From the NCBI GenBank assembly GCA_946403215.1, contig CAMIZG010000001.1, forward strand, positions 81,289 to 145,288: 64,000 bases of DNA, in the 5' to 3' direction. The DNA is from an uncultured Bacteroidales bacterium (GTDB lineage: Bacteria; Bacteroidota; Bacteroidia; Bacteroidales; Paludibacteraceae). Of the stretch, positions 54,901 to 63,903 are shown one piece after another (within the stretch, counting starts at the first letter, position 1; every line of letters starts with the position of its first letter). A model generated the notes under the pieces. The model did no database searches and was not told the DNA's origin. It saw only the letters and a list, made by a program, of their open reading frames with translations. A program made the translations under genes and the position numbers.

Positions 54901-57900
54901 GGATTGCGATGAGGAGAAGTATAGGTTGATCGTGTCATGGGAGGTTACTAAACCAGCTGTGACAGGTAGTTTGTTTGATACGCTGATGATTAAGGTGGGT
55001 GACGCATCGCCTTATGAAATCCTTATAAAGGCCGGTGAGCCGAATATGACGATTTCCGGTAACGTAGCTACTGGTACATTCGAAATACCGATTGACTATG
55101 CAATAGGTGCTTCTCATCCGACTATCAAGGCGTACATGAAGGAGCGTGGTGCATCCTGTTATTTTACTCCACTTCCAACATATGCAGATCCCACCGTTCC
55201 GCGAATGACAATCGGCACGCCTACCTTCGAAGACATTGCATGCAACGTGCCCACATTTACGCTCGTTGTGCCTGATACGTTCATCTACCAGCGTGGTGAT
55301 ATGCGCATGTGGCTGGATTCCGCTACGTATGACAAAGCCAAATCAGGTCAGAAGATTACTATCACAGATGGCAACCGTTGCGCCGGCGTTACAACCGGTG
55401 ACAAGTACACCGTGAACAGCACGGATAAACTGGTGACACTCTTCAAGTTCACCGGCTTGTCACTTACCGGAACGCACAAGATCTTTGCTGAGTGTACGGG
55501 TGAACATTCATGTCACCGCGTTCCCGAAGACTACGCGGGCAAAGAGTTCGTTGCTCCTACATTGCCCACGGCAGCAGTCAAAGAAGGCTCAATCGAATAT
55601 ACCTCACCTGTATGTGATGTTGAGACGGTTACGTTGAAGTTTACTATCAACTATGTTAACCAGAGCGGTACGCTAAAGGTATGGGTGACTGATTTGGGAG
55701 AAGAAACGTATAGTTATGCCGGTACTACAGGTTCGGTGAATATCGAATATCCGAACGTGCCTGCCGACGGCTGGGCGACTCGCAAACTGAACTTTGAGTT
55801 CGAGGGTTCATGCTCCGTAACAAACATTGCCTTACCGGCACCGCCACGTTGGCCGGTAGTGAAGGGCGTGACAGTAACTACGCCGGCGAATGTGGCATGC
55901 TCTGAGGATGACTATACCGCAAGTATCAAGGTGGATTACGTAAACATTGCGTCTGCCGATAAGCTTGTTGTTCAATACACGAATGCGGCAGGAGAGACCA
56001 AGACGAAAAAGATGGATGAAGTGTCGCTAACCGGTACAAGCAAGACCTTTGATTTCACGCTTGATGATATCGACAAAGGCAGCAAAGAGTTGTATGTCTA
56101 CCTGGATGGCGCTGCTGCTGATTGCAAAACCACTCTTCAGCACAAAGGCACATACACCGCGCCGTATCGTCCCGAACTCATAATCAACAGTGTGGATACC
56201 CTGCATGACGCATGTTCGGCAAGCACCTATGCTATTGCCATCGACTGGAAGTACAGAGCATTCAAAGCGGGGACGATGAAGTTCTATGTTGACGAAACGG
56301 AAAAAGGTACTCCGCGTGCTGTCACCTATAACGCGACTACCTTCACTCTATGTAAGGATACTATCAAAGGCCTGACGGCTGACGGAGGATTGCACACGCT
56401 GAAACTGTTAACGAATGTGGCGGACAACTGTACGGAATCGCGGTCAAACATCCGCGCACCGAAGGGCAATACAATCACATCCTTCCGTGTGGATACCACC
56501 GTCCTCAAGTGTGATGAGACTAAGTACAAGCTCATCGCTTCATGGGAAGTTTCTGCTCCGGCCGGCACGTACGATACACTTATAATAGTCAACGCGGCTA
56601 ACGAGGTGCTGTGGAAAGATTCGCTGACAAGTGCCACACGTAGCAATATAGTAACACTTGCTAAGGAATACACCGTAGGTGATGTGACCACCCCTACGCC
56701 CATCTACGCATATCTCAAGGAGCGCGGACGCTCGGCATGCGACAAGAGCGATACATACGTCAGTCCTGTAACGCCGAAATTGAACGCGTTAAGTACGCGC
56801 ATCATAACTGACTCGGCCGATTGCGATGAGAGCACTTATTCGCTTATCGTTCCCATCACCTACACCAACCAGCATGGGCGGATGTACGTTTGGCTCGATG
56901 CCGCATCGTATGCAGTTGCTACCGATAAGGTGGAGGTTACAAGTTCGACAGGCTTTGTTACCGGTGGCGCTTATGCTGATGGAGTAGGTTATACCGAAGG
57001 GGCTGCCGTAAGCAAAAAGACTTACGCCAAGATTACCGGTATCCAAGGCAATGGCGCTGAGCGAAAAGTCAGCGTAGCGTTCGATGATCCGCGAGGCTGC
57101 AAGATCCTGGACGGTCTGACATATACCGAACCCTTCCGTCCGGTGATAACCGGTGTAACTGCAACACCCACTACACCTGATGCCGGTGTGCTCACGTACG
57201 ATGTTGAGGTAACGGTTAGCACTACTAACGGTCACGGCAGACAGGTGACAATCACATCCGGTGACTTAGGTTTGCCTGACTTCACAGGCAATGTGGATGG
57301 CATAACAGGTAAACTCACCCATACGTTCGAAGGCATTGTTACCGATCATGGCAAGACGCATAAGTTCTACGCATACTTTACCGACCGCAAGAACTGTGTC
57401 AAGGAGGGCTCGTTTACCTCACCTGATCAGCGGAAGTTCCATACCTTCAATGTGGTGGATACCTTACTTCCGCTGTGCGACAACACGTCGTATGTCGTAT
57501 TTGAAGTAACATCCACCGCCATGGGAGGCGAGTTGGTTATCAAGGACAAAGATACAGATGTCGAGCTCTACCGTCACGCCACACCGATTACCAACCCCTT
57601 CCGCGACACAATCAAACATTTATCGCGTCAGGCGGATGGCAGCGTGCATACATTGGTAGCATCTTTCACTGCCCCGACACCTGTTCAGAGCAAGGAAGAC
57701 TCCTACACGGCACGTCCCGAGCCGACAATCAGCATGAGCGGCGGTGCCGTAACCGGCCCGGATTGCAAAGGCACGGTTCATCTGCCATTGACCGTATCAT
57801 TCGTCAACCAGACGTCGGATCTGTATATAGTGAATAACAAGGGCGAAGAGATTGATCATGTACTTGCCGCAGAGTTGATAGGCAAATCAACCTTCTCCGC

Positions 57901-60900
57901 GGGAGAGTATCACTACACCAAAGATTGGACTTATGAGGCCAACGACGAAAGTGCTACACTGAGGGCGTATGCCTACTTTGCTGATCGTCCGGATTGTACA
58001 CGTCCTGAAGTGTCAGCAGTTGAAAAACACGCACAGACGTGGGGCTACACCTATCACCACTCGGCTATAGCATGTGACGGCTCTTACACCAGTACGCTGC
58101 ACTTCACATGGAGTAACGGCGCAAGTGCCTTCCATATTGACAGTGTGGATGCAACATCCCATGTTGTACAGGCATCGCTGGTCAACGACTCACATACCGC
58201 CGGATCCGTTACACGGATTATTAAAGGAAATGTGGTAACGGATACGCCAAAAGATATTTATCGCGTATATTGGGATGCAAACAATACCGATGAGTGCGAT
58301 AGCATTATCACAACCATTGTGCCGGATGCCTCTGTATGGACATTGGCACCCTTCAACGTTACCAAAAACGAAGTAAGCTGTGGTGCAACAAAGTACACCT
58401 TCCACCCTACATGGACCTATCTCAAAGCGGCAAGTGATTTGATTATTGCTGAAGTCGGAGTAGATGAACCTGTCTGGAAAGGTGCGGCCAATACCGATCC
58501 GTCAACCGTAGTCATCACCGGTGATCTCGACCTTGCCAACCCAGGCAAGCCGCACAAGTTCTACGCGTACTTTGAGGATCGCGGTGCCGGAGTATGTAAC
58601 AGTAATATCGTATCCGTCAACGAGCCGCTTGTTCCGTATGTAAAGGTTACACGCTCGGAATACACGCAACCGGCATGCGATGTAGCAAAAGATACACTGC
58701 TGGTTGATCTCGAGTTTGTCCGCCAAGGCGGCACTGCCGAAGTATGGGTTGACGGAGGTGCAAAGACCTCGTCTACAACAAGTTTCCCCGTACAAGACGC
58801 GCCTCAAACATGGAAGAACATCCGCATTGAGGATGTGCCGGCTGACGGACAAAAACACACCTTGCATGTTAAGTTCTCGTCAGGTTGTGCAACGCAGGAC
58901 ATCGATATCCCTGTTAATGCTCCCGCCACACCTACAATGGTGATAGGCGCACCCACAACGTCTTCGGATGCAGATTGCCAGGATAGTACATATACTCTTG
59001 TAGTGCCCGTTACTTATGCTTATCAACTCGGCAAGATGTATGCGTGGATTGATACGGATACCAAGCGTCATCAAGTGTCTGTCAACGAGCAGGAGGATGG
59101 TGCAGCTGTCGATTACGCTGCAGGCCAGAGTTCACGTACTACGAACATCAAGTTTACCGGTTTGACAGGCGACGGCAACAGCCACACGATACATGTGGCA
59201 TGCGATGGGGAAGGTGCCTGCGATAAGTCGAAGCCATTTGACGCCCCGTTCCGACCGGTGATTGACAGTGTTGTTGTTCGGTGCAGTCAGCCGGCATTCG
59301 GCGAAGTGTATTACAACGACACCGTCAAGGTATATTACAAGAACGCTACCAAGTCCGGCGGTGCTGATCTTACTATTCAAAGCACAACACCTCTCGGCGA
59401 TGAAGTATCAGTGCGTAAAAAGACTACTGCCGTTTCCGGCAATGGAGTGCTCGTACACACCTTCACCGGCATACGTGCTACGGATGGCGCGTCGTACCGC
59501 ATTGAGGCGTTCTTTGATGATCGCAATACATGCAAACCCTATGCAGACTTTGTAACGCCCGATACGCGCCATATAGAGTTCACGGTAAAGCCTTCTATTG
59601 TTGATTGCAACGGCAATGATACTATTATCTTCACCGTCAATGCTGCCGACCTGAGCGGCAATCTTGTCATCACGGATGGCACGAACGAGTTGTACAACAA
59701 GCCTGCTCCTGCCTCGTACCCGTTCACCGGCAAGATTGACGATGCTCTGCAGGCAGCGGGCACGAACCTCAACCTGCAGGCTTACTTTACCAGTGATCTT
59801 ACATTCCTGAGCGGAGCGCAACACTATATTGCGCCGGATGCACCAACACTTAGCTTGGGCAGGAAGCCCGGTCATGTTGTGAGCTGTGACGGTAACGTGA
59901 CGATGCAATTGGTAGTTGAGTATGCTCACCAAACCGGTTCGCTGGAGGTGCGTGACAACAGCAATGCACTTATCGCCGAGATCGCGAATAGTGCTCTTCC
60001 GGCATCGCCGTTCACCATCGATTGGACGTACGCCGCCGATGGCGAGGCGCGAACAGCAACGGCATTCTTTAGCAATCGTCCGACTTGTGTTGACACCGAG
60101 GATGCAGATGCTCTGTCGGTACCGTATCGGACATTTACGCACCATTTGTCCACGCCTGACTGCGACGGCTACTACTATGATACGATACGTTTCGCATGGA
60201 AAGACGCAGCCGGAGAGTTTGTAGTGGACTCCGCAGGTACGAATCTATGCCCGAGCACTGCCGCCAACGGTACGTTCGACAGGGTACTTCGCGGACATGT
60301 GACCGATGCGGAGAGAGACCTCTATGCGATGTCTTTCAGTGGCCAATTAGGTTGCGAACCTACAATCGTACGCAGCAGCGTGCCGGCATCATCCGTGCTC
60401 ACCGGCTTCAAGTACGACACTGCATATGCCGAAGGCTGCGATGCAACCACTTATACCCTGAAGGTTAGTTGGGACTATGCTTTGGCAGAGGATGATTTAA
60501 TCATCGAGGATGCTGCCTCAGGCATTATCTGGCAGGATGCTGCTACCGACAAATCTGCAACGATAAAAGATTTGCCGTTAGACCTCACAAGTCTAGGTAA
60601 GAGCCACACATTGTATGCTTATTTCCGTGATAGAGCCGCAGATTGCAAGCATGAAGTATCTATTTCGTACAACGAACCCGACAGACCTGCTGTAAACATT
60701 GAGAATGAGATATCATTCAGCGGACAGAGCTGTAAGGGCGAAACAGTTGAGCTTACTTTCAAGCTCACCTATACGCAGCAGAACGGCACGGTGGAGGCAT
60801 GGATTGACGGAATGGAGCCGGTTACCGTCGGCTCAGCACAAAATGAGACCTGGACACCTGCCACTGAGCAGTTCAAACTAGCGGACGTTCCTGCTGACGG

Positions 60901-62635
60901 CAGAACAACCGACCTGCATGTGCGCATCAACGGTGCTTCGGGCTGCACGGCGGACAAGAGTGACATCGTAATCCCACAGCAGCCGATCATCCGAACCATC
61001 ACAACTGACCAGCCGAAAGCATTTGTCAGCTGCGGTGAAGCGTATGACGTGACCGTCAGTGTGACCTTCGAGCACGGCAACGGCAAGTATATCTGCGTCA
61101 AGTACACCGATGATGGCAAGGACGACAATGTTGCACAAACCACAGAGGCGGTTACTGACGGCACAACGGCTGTTATCACTCTTACTGGACTCAAAGACGT
61201 AGGTACGGATAGTAGGAATATATCCGTTTATTTCAAGGACTATGAGAGTTGCGCTGACGCTTCTGCGACATACAATCTGCCTGCATTGAACAGCATAACG
61301 GCGTTGACGGCTGTCCCAAGTGCATCCACTTGTGGTACGCTTAATTACTCCGTAAGCGGTAGTGTGACATTCAACAATGCTGATGGCGACCTCATCGTGA
61401 AGTATGGCGACAAAGTTGCTACTATCACCAATCAGACAGCAACTTCAGCTGACTACATCATCAATGATATGACAGCCGAAGGAACAGGCTTGCAACTAAC
61501 GGCGTATTTCTTCAACGCTCCAGGATGCTCCCTGTCCAAGCAGTTTGACGCACCCGTGGTGCCGACGCTCTCTGCTGACATCAGTAGTGTAAATGAAGAG
61601 TTCATCTGTGGCGACAAGTATTACGATGTCACCCTTAGCATCTCGGCCGAGAATCAGAGTGGTGACTATGTTGTAATTGACCGTGTAGCGGGAGGTTCTG
61701 AATGGCAGTACACCAACCAAACGAAGTTTACTATCAACCGCCCTGCTAATGCTGAGACGCACACAATCATTGTACGCTATCCGGATACTAAGTGTGAATA
61801 CGTTATCCCGACACCTGTTGAGGTCACTCCGGATATCAAGCCTTTGCCAATCATCAGTCTTATGCCTATAGAACGACGCGTATGCAATAGCGAGCGGGAG
61901 CTTGCGTTGCCGTTTAGAATCGATGCCGGTGATATAGAGGAGGCGACACTCACGCTATCGGGTGCTACAGCCGTTGACAATGCCGAACTGACTATCAACG
62001 CAAGCAAGGATACATTGACATACATCCTGCCCGACGGATTCAAGCTCAATGCAGGCAAGCATAGTGCTATAGTTGAGGCTGTGGATGCAATGGGGTGCTC
62101 GACAAAAGCCGAGTTGTCGCTTGTGGAGGTGGCGCTGGATGGCATCATCTACTCCAAGTGGAACGACGTGCTGCTTGTGGATAACTCCGCCGGCCTGTAT
62201 AGCGGCTATCAGTGGTACGAGAACGACAAACCGGTAGGCGACAATTCGCAAGTGCTCTACCGAACGGATGGAATGACGAACAATTCGTACTACTGCCTGC
62301 TGACGCTCCAAGATGGCGGACAGATCTACACGTGCGAATATGTCTTCCAGCACATAACACCATCGGTTGAAGAGCAGCAGCCCGGCAACAGTACCACCGC
62401 CAACCGGATCCTCGTTCGGCCTAACCGTGTCGTACAGGGTGGGGCTGTTACCGTTCAGCAGTCCGAGCCAGAGACCTTGCATCTGGTGCTCATGAGTTCT
62501 ACCGGTCAGCGCATAGCCGAATATACGCAGACGGATAGCTCTAAACCGGTCAATATGCCTACCGTACAAGGTGTATATCTGTTGCGTATCACTTCCGATA
62601 GTGGTCTGCAAACAGAAAAGATTGTGGTATATTAA
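51998..62635 (+). CDS. Giant T9SS-secreted repeat protein
   Basis: A 3545-aa surface protein. ATG 51998 or 52016 leads a signal peptide (ILLLLLGFVVVLPSYAGD). Residues 20-730 match the N-terminal half of the 939-aa paralogue, including the jelly-roll segment (MMSNGSYEDLAANMDG, IGNDFALDDIQFRPV). From about residue 744 to 3370 there are some 26 domains of about 100 aa, each starting with a Cys (PDCDEEKYRLIVSWEV, ADCQDSTYTLVVPVTYAYQL) and most with a second Cys near the end, suggesting a disulfide-closed Ig-like fold. Then follow IYSKWNDVLLVDNSAGLYSG and a type-A sorting tail (GVYLLRITSDSGLQTEKIVV). A large adhesin is likely. Confidence 0.88.
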   Translation: MKHIFTMNQRNIVTSILLLLLGFVVVLPSYAGDYERNFDGTEVLYIKTAPANWYWYGNDMDKGKFAYFFNSNTGANAWTTEAVGSPLYDALQIVVPAGNWTHVILTRHDVKSNPSWDNIIWSEDAQQKSGDIPINSTHNYLQNFARGTADHHYWAQYIFGPSATNPAAGKVDGIEEELIEFCPESSGDPFSLTPIFDEGGKDYNYNSSGSHAWYKWNGSSWELVSDQYAGYKTDGENEWFCNEKLSSAADTYYFLWTNAPSRRRLLHLKKKASCPEVCEITSFRYVTTPVNVNDSTFAFEGSVAFTKKAGDLIIQYRDSILTIEDPVSPQVFSLQGLKADGAEGHHLTARFSEDGSCEADSVIKKAPSPESGVTIYLSNIDYSPKHPYSPKAETYSHNTSVLLTPSVQVTDSFVWTDIKGNKLKSNRDLAPNNTYTISGYNQDTTILLYYTEFNTPPVVGGNMMSNGSYEDLAANMDGMSDYDYTKRYENKTNIIWDGLKDDENGGIIDDVRKNVYWFKTGYDAVKDTSYYNAKSGIWGITTDANIFWERMAKISPKDANYMAVFDGDAGEKEAWKAVGNPSLSPNPNPNLLLQKGTTYMFSFWVANVNNFGEMINFKPDGSSMTNNAILQFKIKYKDKATGTEYEEFLGEPTNLNDSKYLNNFWHQNSATFTSPVDADEVTVSVVDKNTSGMRIGNDFALDDIQFRPVSIKLATVRARERFEVKFVEPGTNPVNLQVEWVTRPACGQDTCTMRVSFRYPNITTHDIKLTLKDLNTSNSYGTLLENVTLAKTPIPGNADSTDYVGYFTSGSYGGATYKDKVKADAATHNIRAKLTVLDANDVDHGGQTNESGLQAPGIPALAITDVTMNKPDCSGLKYTLDIDLNYTALSGTTLTYYVDNVSKATRTIDYEVTARTKNDVPTAALDADGKEHTLKVSTGHALDCIDTYTYTAPKANIVSDLSVAPIQPDCDEEKYRLIVSWEVTKPAVTGSLFDTLMIKVGDASPYEILIKAGEPNMTISGNVATGTFEIPIDYAIGASHPTIKAYMKERGASCYFTPLPTYADPTVPRMTIGTPTFEDIACNVPTFTLVVPDTFIYQRGDMRMWLDSATYDKAKSGQKITITDGNRCAGVTTGDKYTVNSTDKLVTLFKFTGLSLTGTHKIFAECTGEHSCHRVPEDYAGKEFVAPTLPTAAVKEGSIEYTSPVCDVETVTLKFTINYVNQSGTLKVWVTDLGEETYSYAGTTGSVNIEYPNVPADGWATRKLNFEFEGSCSVTNIALPAPPRWPVVKGVTVTTPANVACSEDDYTASIKVDYVNIASADKLVVQYTNAAGETKTKKMDEVSLTGTSKTFDFTLDDIDKGSKELYVYLDGAAADCKTTLQHKGTYTAPYRPELIINSVDTLHDACSASTYAIAIDWKYRAFKAGTMKFYVDETEKGTPRAVTYNATTFTLCKDTIKGLTADGGLHTLKLLTNVADNCTESRSNIRAPKGNTITSFRVDTTVLKCDETKYKLIASWEVSAPAGTYDTLIIVNAANEVLWKDSLTSATRSNIVTLAKEYTVGDVTTPTPIYAYLKERGRSACDKSDTYVSPVTPKLNALSTRIITDSADCDESTYSLIVPITYTNQHGRMYVWLDAASYAVATDKVEVTSSTGFVTGGAYADGVGYTEGAAVSKKTYAKITGIQGNGAERKVSVAFDDPRGCKILDGLTYTEPFRPVITGVTATPTTPDAGVLTYDVEVTVSTTNGHGRQVTITSGDLGLPDFTGNVDGITGKLTHTFEGIVTDHGKTHKFYAYFTDRKNCVKEGSFTSPDQRKFHTFNVVDTLLPLCDNTSYVVFEVTSTAMGGELVIKDKDTDVELYRHATPITNPFRDTIKHLSRQADGSVHTLVASFTAPTPVQSKEDSYTARPEPTISMSGGAVTGPDCKGTVHLPLTVSFVNQTSDLYIVNNKGEEIDHVLAAELIGKSTFSAGEYHYTKDWTYEANDESATLRAYAYFADRPDCTRPEVSAVEKHAQTWGYTYHHSAIACDGSYTSTLHFTWSNGASAFHIDSVDATSHVVQASLVNDSHTAGSVTRIIKGNVVTDTPKDIYRVYWDANNTDECDSIITTIVPDASVWTLAPFNVTKNEVSCGATKYTFHPTWTYLKAASDLIIAEVGVDEPVWKGAANTDPSTVVITGDLDLANPGKPHKFYAYFEDRGAGVCNSNIVSVNEPLVPYVKVTRSEYTQPACDVAKDTLLVDLEFVRQGGTAEVWVDGGAKTSSTTSFPVQDAPQTWKNIRIEDVPADGQKHTLHVKFSSGCATQDIDIPVNAPATPTMVIGAPTTSSDADCQDSTYTLVVPVTYAYQLGKMYAWIDTDTKRHQVSVNEQEDGAAVDYAAGQSSRTTNIKFTGLTGDGNSHTIHVACDGEGACDKSKPFDAPFRPVIDSVVVRCSQPAFGEVYYNDTVKVYYKNATKSGGADLTIQSTTPLGDEVSVRKKTTAVSGNGVLVHTFTGIRATDGASYRIEAFFDDRNTCKPYADFVTPDTRHIEFTVKPSIVDCNGNDTIIFTVNAADLSGNLVITDGTNELYNKPAPASYPFTGKIDDALQAAGTNLNLQAYFTSDLTFLSGAQHYIAPDAPTLSLGRKPGHVVSCDGNVTMQLVVEYAHQTGSLEVRDNSNALIAEIANSALPASPFTIDWTYAADGEARTATAFFSNRPTCVDTEDADALSVPYRTFTHHLSTPDCDGYYYDTIRFAWKDAAGEFVVDSAGTNLCPSTAANGTFDRVLRGHVTDAERDLYAMSFSGQLGCEPTIVRSSVPASSVLTGFKYDTAYAEGCDATTYTLKVSWDYALAEDDLIIEDAASGIIWQDAATDKSATIKDLPLDLTSLGKSHTLYAYFRDRAADCKHEVSISYNEPDRPAVNIENEISFSGQSCKGETVELTFKLTYTQQNGTVEAWIDGMEPVTVGSAQNETWTPATEQFKLADVPADGRTTDLHVRINGASGCTADKSDIVIPQQPIIRTITTDQPKAFVSCGEAYDVTVSVTFEHGNGKYICVKYTDDGKDDNVAQTTEAVTDGTTAVITLTGLKDVGTDSRNISVYFKDYESCADASATYNLPALNSITALTAVPSASTCGTLNYSVSGSVTFNNADGDLIVKYGDKVATITNQTATSADYIINDMTAEGTGLQLTAYFFNAPGCSLSKQFDAPVVPTLSADISSVNEEFICGDKYYDVTLSISAENQSGDYVVIDRVAGGSEWQYTNQTKFTINRPANAETHTIIVRYPDTKCEYVIPTPVEVTPDIKPLPIISLMPIERRVCNSERELALPFRIDAGDIEEATLTLSGATAVDNAELTINASKDTLTYILPDGFKLNAGKHSAIVEAVDAMGCSTKAELSLVEVALDGIIYSKWNDVLLVDNSAGLYSGYQWYENDKPVGDNSQVLYRTDGMTNNSYYCLLTLQDGGQIYTCEYVFQHITPSVEEQQPGNSTTANRILVRPNRVVQGGAVTVQQSEPETLHLVLMSSTGQRIAEYTQTDSSKPVNMPTVQGVYLLRITSDSGLQTEKIVVY
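54226..62100 (+). repeat. About 26 tandem ~300-bp protein-coding repeats with higher-order blocks
   Basis: Repeat starts, judged by the first Cys, are spaced near 300 bp (for example about 58375, 58672, 58970, 59278, 59600, 59880, 60157, 60432). Repeats fall into types that recur in order: the series from about 56505 reappears from about 58375, and its first types again from about 60432. This points to duplication of whole blocks of about 1.9-2.1 kb. One unit (about 57165) lacks the first Cys. Confidence 0.8.
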
Positions 62636-62680
62636 ATGATAGAAAGGTAATAACTTTATTCCTCCCTCGGCATGGAGTGT

Positions 62681-62735
62681 CCTCCCTTTCTCAGGGCACA
62701 AACCAATGCAATGTTTGTGCCCTGAAGAGTGGAGG
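62681..62735 (+). other. Structured leader upstream of ftsY
   Basis: A perfect 13-bp stem (TCAGGGCACAAAC / GTTTGTGCCCTGA, 9-base loop) is extended by CCTCC/GGAGG beyond an internal loop. It lacks a T-run. It may end transcription of the giant gene or be a leader structure for ftsY. Confidence 0.6.
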
Positions 62736-62795
62736 CATGGGATCGCCCGATGAGCGCGGAACGCTCAGCATGTGCGACCCATTGCCGAACACGAG

Positions 62796-63761
62796 ATGGC
62801 ATTTTTTGGATTATTTGGCAACAAAACGAAACAAGAGACGCTGGATAAGGGCTTACAGCAGTCCAACGCCTCGGTGCTCAGCAAGATTGGTCACGCCATA
62901 GCCGGACGCTCGACCATCGACGATGATGTGCTTGACGACCTGGAGGAGGCGCTTATCACCTCTGACGTCGGTGTGGAGACCACTTTGCACATCATTGAGC
63001 GCATACAGGAGCGCGTCAAGCGTGACAAGTATGTCGGCACAGGCGAACTTAACCGTCTTCTGGTGGAGGAGACCTGCGCCCTGCTCGCTGAAAATAATCA
63101 ATGTGAGCCAATGGCTAATGGCCAACAGCCAATGGCGGATTCTCATGATCCGTATGTAATCATGATTGTAGGAGTCAACGGTGTAGGCAAGACCACCACC
63201 ATCGGCAAACTCGCTCACATGTACAAACAAGCCGGTAAGAAGGTCTACCTCGGCGCAGCCGACACTTTCCGCGCTGCGGCTGTGGAGCAGCTATGCATTT
63301 GGGGTGAACGCGTTGGTGTGCCGGTCATCAAACAGCAGCAAGGCTCCGATCCCGCATCCGTGGCTTTTGATACGTTGCAGTCCGCCAAGGCGAACGGCGC
63401 TGACGTAGTGCTTATCGACACGGCCGGGCGACTGCACAACAAGATCAACCTTATGCACGAGCTCACCAAGATCAAGAATGTCATGCAGAAGGTTGTACCT
63501 GGTGCACCGCACGACGTGATGCTTGTGCTCGACGGCTCGACCGGACAGAACGCCTTTGAGCAGGCGCGACAGTTCACCGCCGCTACACAGGTCAGTTCGC
63601 TCGCTATCACCAAGCTCGATGGTACAGCCAAGGGGGGAGTGGTGCTCGGTATATCCGACCAGTTCAAGATCCCGGTTCGATATATCGGCCTCGGCGAGCA
63701 GATGACCGACCTACAGCCTTTCAATGCTGAGCAGTTTGTAAAAACGTTGTTACACCAATAA
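62796..63761 (+). CDS. ftsY: Signal recognition particle receptor FtsY
   Basis: A 321-aa SRP GTPase that docks translating ribosomes at the membrane. ATG 62796 (AFFGLFGNKTKQETLDKGLQ) is the typical start; the track start 62772 adds eight residues. The N domain has LDDLEEALITSDVGVETTLH; the G domain has GVNGVGKTTTIGKLAHMYK, AADTFRAAAVEQL, DTAGRLHNK and TKLDGTAKGGVVLGI. Between N and G domains lies CEPMANGQQPMADSHDP, encoded by a 7-base repeat, at a surface linker where an insert should be tolerated. Confidence 0.96.
   Translation: MAFFGLFGNKTKQETLDKGLQQSNASVLSKIGHAIAGRSTIDDDVLDDLEEALITSDVGVETTLHIIERIQERVKRDKYVGTGELNRLLVEETCALLAENNQCEPMANGQQPMADSHDPYVIMIVGVNGVGKTTTIGKLAHMYKQAGKKVYLGAADTFRAAAVEQLCIWGERVGVPVIKQQQGSDPASVAFDTLQSAKANGADVVLIDTAGRLHNKINLMHELTKIKNVMQKVVPGAPHDVMLVLDGSTGQNAFEQARQFTAATQVSSLAITKLDGTAKGGVVLGISDQFKIPVRYIGLGEQMTDLQPFNAEQFVKTLLHQ
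63107..63141 (+). repeat. Heptanucleotide repeat inside ftsY
   Basis: GCCAATG, GCTAATG, GCCAACA, GCCAATG, GCGGATT: five 7-base units in frame, similar to the intergenic repeat at 45410. Confidence 0.85.
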
Positions 63762-63903
63762 TTATTTACCATTTGTTCATTTACTATTTACGATTTGTTT
63801 TGTAATTTGACTATTTGGTCATTTGCGAATGGTGAAATGATTAAATGATTAAATGAACAAATAAATGAATAAATGGTAAATGAGTAAATGATAAAATGAA
63901 TTT
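63762..63903. repeat. AT-rich 7/8-base repeat region after ftsY
   Basis: The gap starts with T-rich units (TATTTAC, CATTTGT, TCATTTA, CTATTTA, CGATTTG) and ends with A-rich ones of the complementary type (GATTAAAT twice, TAAATGG, TAAATGA). The two halves can pair loosely into a long hairpin. Confidence 0.75.

Noticed and set aside
54226-62100. SprB-type repeats in the giant protein
   Set aside because: Repeats begin with Cys like SprB repeats but lack the GGTPPYTYSW core; they look like a different Ig-like domain.
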